A stretch of DNA of 64,000 bases from Cloeon dipterum (Eukaryota > Arthropoda > Insecta > Ephemeroptera > Baetidae). The translations under genes were made by a program, and so were the position numbers. This document shows positions 59,973 through 64,000 of the stretch, in pieces. Position 1 is the first letter of the stretch. Every line of letters begins with the position of its first letter. The DNA lies in contig NC_088789.1 of assembly GCF_949628265.1 (NCBI RefSeq), positions 25,475,883 through 25,539,882 on the forward strand, read 5' to 3'. Below the pieces are notes generated by a model. That model was not told where the DNA came from. It was given only the letters and a program-made list of their open reading frames with translations, and did no database searches.

Positions 59973-62900
59973 CTAAAATTTTAAATAGAATGCATTTTGT
60001 TAGAAAAAATTATCGATATTATTTTTTATGCCTATTTTAAAATTGATTTTAAAACATTTTGCTTTCCCAGGTTTTCAGGTACAGAGTAATTTTTTATCTT
60101 GTAGTTTTCTAGATATTTAAGCGATCTGTAAAAAAACATTTTGGTGTGGCCTTTTAACACTTCCCCCGGCGTCGGAGTAATAATAATGCTAAAGCCCAAC
60201 TGTTTTTCCAGCACCCCTTTGGCCCAGCCAGCGCCTTGTTTAGATTGCGAAGAAGAAAAGGCGCCAGACGAGACGGCTTTTGGGCCCGAATCGGCGCCAG
60301 ACGCGCACGCCAAGCGCGAAAAAAGCGGCGGCCAGTCGCAAATCCGACTGTAGATGCGAAATAAATGTGCACGGCTGATTATTTATGCGGCTAAACTTCC
60401 AGACGATGGAATTCTCGCGCGCGTCATACTCGAATCCGGTATTATTTGTCAGTGTCGTTCGCAGAAATATTGGCCGGATCACGAGCAGACAGCGAATGAC
60501 CATTATACTTGCGCTTTTGCCAACGCTGATTGCTACATAAAAAAATAACGGGGTTAATGTTGCCCGAGAGAGCCTGCTTTTATTGAAATGATCTTTTTGC
60601 TAAATTGATTTTTACGAACGCGGAAAAAAAATTGTTATTCTATTTCCGTGAGTAAGTCACGGTACTGCTATTCTAGTATTCTAGTCCATCAAGATAAACA
60701 AAACGTCGCGAGGCGAACCCCTATTTTATCTCAGATTTCCACCGTTCTCATAATAAACTTATTAGTTCCGCCGCTCGAAACAATAATAATTACGAGGAGC
60801 GCACGTCCTGAATATTCAACGAGTCTTTAATTGACACCGGAGGCGATTACACACGCCAACGATGACATTTAAAGTCGGTGTCGCGTTACCAGTGGAGGAA
60901 TGAAGCAACCCCTTCGGAAAACAGTGAAATAAAAAAACTCACACACGCCTACTCTTTGGCTTGCGTGACCATCAATAAGTCGGTCGTTTAAACAGCCTTA
61001 TTTCCTCCGCAGCTCTGTTATAAAACTTTGATTTCCTGCCGGGCCAAACACCGAGTTTCACCCCCGTGAGTTTGGACGTGTACTTTTTTCACTCTGTTTG
61101 CAAGGGCAAGAGGGAAGTGGCGGCGGTGGCAGAGGGCCAAGAGAGCGACAAACCGCGTTATCACTCTTGGCGAGTTGTAAAGCCGCTCGGAGCAGCCCCC
61201 AATTTGTTGCGGGGATGATTTAATAAGCAAGCATGACACTTTATAGCGACAGTTTCAATCGAAAGACATTTTACAGGATCATTTCTCGTATTTTCTTTCA
61301 AAAATTAACTGTGTAGTTTTGTTAATTACAGCGGGGGCCAGATGTGCGATAAAATTGGTTCCCACTGCGCAGATCCAAGATGGCGTCTGAATGTGGGAAT
61401 CAAAAAGCTCTCTTTGGATTGCCGTACAAGTGTCAAGAGTTTGTTTTTACGAGCCGAAAGACACAATTCGTAAAAATAATGCAAATTATGTCACCATGTT
61501 GACGAAAACTTTGGTTCTTTTCTCGCATTTTCACTTGACCGTTTTTTCGCCGCCATATCTGCGCGTCGCACGAATCTGGCCCCCGCTGGTTAATTATTCA
61601 TCATTTAAAAAAACTGTTTGATTCTAGACAATTGTGATGCTTTTTGCACCTGTCAGCAGCTTTAGGGACAAATTACTGGCGTTTAAATCAAAGACCTCGG
61701 TGCATGGAGGCGGAAAGATGGCCAATTTGGGCCAAGCTCCTCTGCGGCCACTTTGACCCTATATGTTATTCAATCGGCGGTTTTATTAGCACCCAGAAAC
61801 AGCTATCCAGTTAATGTCTTTGGGCCTTCAGTAAATTCAGATTAAAATTTTTTATTAGAGTTCTGTGAAATCAAATTAAACGTACAACAAGCTGAAGTAT
61901 TTTCACAAATCAGCACCAGAAGGGGTTTGAATGTAACCCTGCGCACTCATTTGTGTTTTATTCAACGGAAGAGGGACGAGAGGGTTGATCCACTAAAGCG
62001 AGAACAAAAACGCCGGCTGTAGCGTGCAATCGAATAATTTGGCTCTTGACTCTCTTTCCACACCGGCACGTTGACCATTTTTCACGTCCCGCTTTGCTGA
62101 TTTGCATTGAAATTGGTGGCACTGGCGCGCGTGCCGGTGCACAAAATTAACGAGCCTTTGAAATCAACCGGGTGGACTCTGCCGATATTCACTTTGAAAC
62201 CGGAGCCGCGCCGCGCGCCGAGTAAATAAACGCGGTTCGGTTCTGAATATATTAAAGCCGAACACATTTCAAAATCGTGCGGACGCGGACAAAAGTTCGT
62301 GATGCGTCCACCTCCAAAAAGCCGGGCCTATCTCGAGTTTCATTTACCAAGCACTCGAGTGTAAAGAGAAAAGACGGCATTTTTGGCGCACACACAAAGA
62401 AGAAAAATAAAAGGGAGCTGCATCCCCCACTGAGAAGGGTGCAGGCCCGGAAGAGAGGGAAAGTCGGCAAAGAAAGCAGCAGCAACTCGTGATGCGGGAG
62501 CGAGGGAGCGGAGCAGGATGACTCAAAGAGTCAAGTGTAATGGAAAGACAAAATCAGCAATGAGAGGCAAAATATTTACACACACTCTGCTCATGTGTGA
62601 GAGAGAGAGGAGCAGCCGGCCCGAAACTAAAATCAATAACAATAGAGAGTGCGAAAGCGTGTTCGGTGATCGACTGCATTATAAATGTTGGTCGAAACCT
62701 GCTTTGCAGGTAAAAAACGCGGCTGGCAGCAGACATCTGCATCGGGAGTCGAAACTAGTTTATCGGGTGGCGACATTCCAAGAGATAAGTACTGTGCCAG
62801 GAAGAGTCGCGGCGAAAATCACGTTGCTGCTGCATTTTCTATCCGTGAGTGCGGTATAGCAAAATGCGGTCGCGAGAGTAAGTGTCCGCTAACCCACTTT

Positions 62901-64000
62901 GGCGGCTATCTGCATTTCCGAGAACACAACAGCGGCAGCACTCACGTGAGGACGACACGACTGCGACGGAATCTTCGTTCGTGTGTGAGAAACGGAGCGG
63001 CGTGGTGGAAAAATGCGCGATGCATACATTAAAACGAACGATTTACAGCTCTCTGTGCGCGCTGGGCAATTAGATAGACACGCGTTCGTTTCCTGGAAGC
63101 CGCCTGAGGATGCGCGCTTTGGACCTGATACCCGGTTGCTGTTGGAAACGCAAGTGCCAAGGGTCAAATTTCGCTCGGAAGCCCGGAATCGTTATTTACC
63201 AGCAGGAAACGCTGATTACGCGCTTTTCGGACCGTGTAAAAAATCCTTAATTAGGGGATTCTCTCGTGTTTCTAAATTCGTTCGGTAAACGACACCAATT
63301 ATGGCACCAAAAATTATATTTGATGCAATTTTTATTGCGTCTAAAGTGCATTCTGAAATTTCAATGACGTAATTTTTGTGTTAGAGAATGTTGTTTGGAT
63401 TCTGTTTTAGACTAAAGTTGAGAATTTTTTAGATTGGTTATTACAAAACTATTTTTTTCCTATTCGGACGGCAGTTAAAAAGTCGTCGAATTCAGGCTTC
63501 ATAAATTATAAAACAGACTATTTCAACCACAAGCGATTAAAACTACTGTTAAACACGACTTGATTGCCAAATTGCGGCCATAAAACGACACAACTCTGAA
63601 TAACATCTCGAACTTCTCTATAGCTGACCAACATAATCAGATTTATATCAAAAACGTATTTTTTTGCAGAGCCTGAATTGTACTTTAGAGCAGAAAAAAT
63701 TATTTAAAATAGTGTCAAATTATGTCCTCCTAAAAGATGTTTAAACAAACTCTTTATTCCACTAAAATGATAATTTACGAAAAAACAAATGGTTTCAATT
63801 CTCAGAAGAAGGAATTGTTTTAGTTTTGTCTTGAATTCTGATGACAGGTTACATGGGCCTCTTTTAAATCTGCCAGAATTGCTGTTTTTCCAACTAAAAA
63901 ATTGATAAAAACCACAGAATTTCCCTTTTGTGGCGCTGAACCACATGAAAACCAAAAAATCCGTGCTCAGAAAGGCCATTTTCATTCACGGATTTGGATT
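59973..64000. other. Region upstream of the first visible PLEKHA exon
   Basis: The exon at 59701-59972 is entered in phase 1, so more coding exons must lie upstream, but I see none with confidence up to the window end. From about 62100 to 63250 the DNA is GC-richer with short GA runs (near 62600) and overlapping open frames on both strands without family features; it could be a promoter of this gene or of an unseen neighbour. A hAT-type MITE lies at 61329-61588. Confidence 0.45.
61329..61588. mobile_element. hAT-type MITE with perfect target duplication
   Basis: 260 bases with inverted ends (CAGCGGGGGCCAGAT left, ATCTGGCCCCCGCTG right) and an exact 8-base duplication GTTAATTA at 61321-61328 and 61589-61596. 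Eight-base duplications and CAG-starting ends are typical of the hAT superfamily. It has no open frame for a transposase, so it needs one from elsewhere. The best preserved of three copies. Confidence 0.88.

Noticed and set aside
62518-63288. Several overlapping open frames of 80-115 codons on both strands
   Set aside because: GC-rich composition lengthens frames by chance; no motif, and no frame stands out.
1-64000. CRISPR arrays, operons, phage or bacterial systems
   Set aside because: All genes have spliceosomal introns; no regularly spaced short repeats exist apart from microsatellites.

Overview
The window is nuclear DNA of an arthropod, almost certainly an insect. The genes are split by GT-AG introns, intron and intergenic DNA is very AT-rich, and coding exons stand out by GC-rich third positions. 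The chemosensory proteins (CSP/OS-D family) are an arthropod family. The order cannot be fixed from sequence alone. Only a small fraction of the 64 kb is coding.

Layout, left to right. (1) 0.1-13.7 kb: a tandem cluster of minus-strand CSP genes made by at least two duplications. Two have both exons (CSP-A 146-3545, CSP-C 11303-12088). The middle copy (CSP-B, 7459-7663) keeps promoter and first exon only; where its second exon should be lies a broken piece of the neighbouring asparagine synthetase gene. (2) 15.4-19.9 kb: a complete nine-exon asparagine synthetase on the plus strand. (3) 28.2-40.9 kb: a long CSP (CSP-D, 214 aa) on the plus strand, with very large introns and a Ser/His-rich insert before the CSP fold. 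(4) 42.6-43.2 kb: an unrecognised four-exon gene for an 83-residue single-pass membrane protein, whose exons are too short to show as open reading frames. (5) 44.4-48.2 kb: TMEM120 orthologue, plus strand. (6) 48.6-49.4 kb: geminin, minus strand, convergent with TMEM120. (7) 51.3-60.0 kb, minus strand: the C-terminal 13-14 exons of a PLEKHA5/6/7 (Drosophila kramer) orthologue; its N-terminal part lies upstream, beyond what I can see. (8) 60-64 kb: no recognised exon; probably upstream intron or promoter DNA of that gene.

The non-coding space carries many short non-autonomous elements, which I define from copies within the window: a ~260-bp hAT-type MITE with a perfect 8-bp target duplication; a ~435-bp element with TTAA-flanked 16-bp ends; a 147-bp TA-flanked MITE; a ~445-bp near-perfect foldback; a paired repeat family with about ten copies; and two further terminal-inverted-repeat elements, one carrying a captured piece of asparagine synthetase exon 8.

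The genes do not form one pathway. The four CSPs are secreted hydrophobic-ligand carriers that arose locally; the others are ordinary cellular genes. I see no CRISPR, operon, tRNA or rRNA. The best candidates for something undescribed are the small membrane-protein gene, the CSP-B/AsnS rearrangement with its possible shared exon, the foldback locus and the extended CSP-D.
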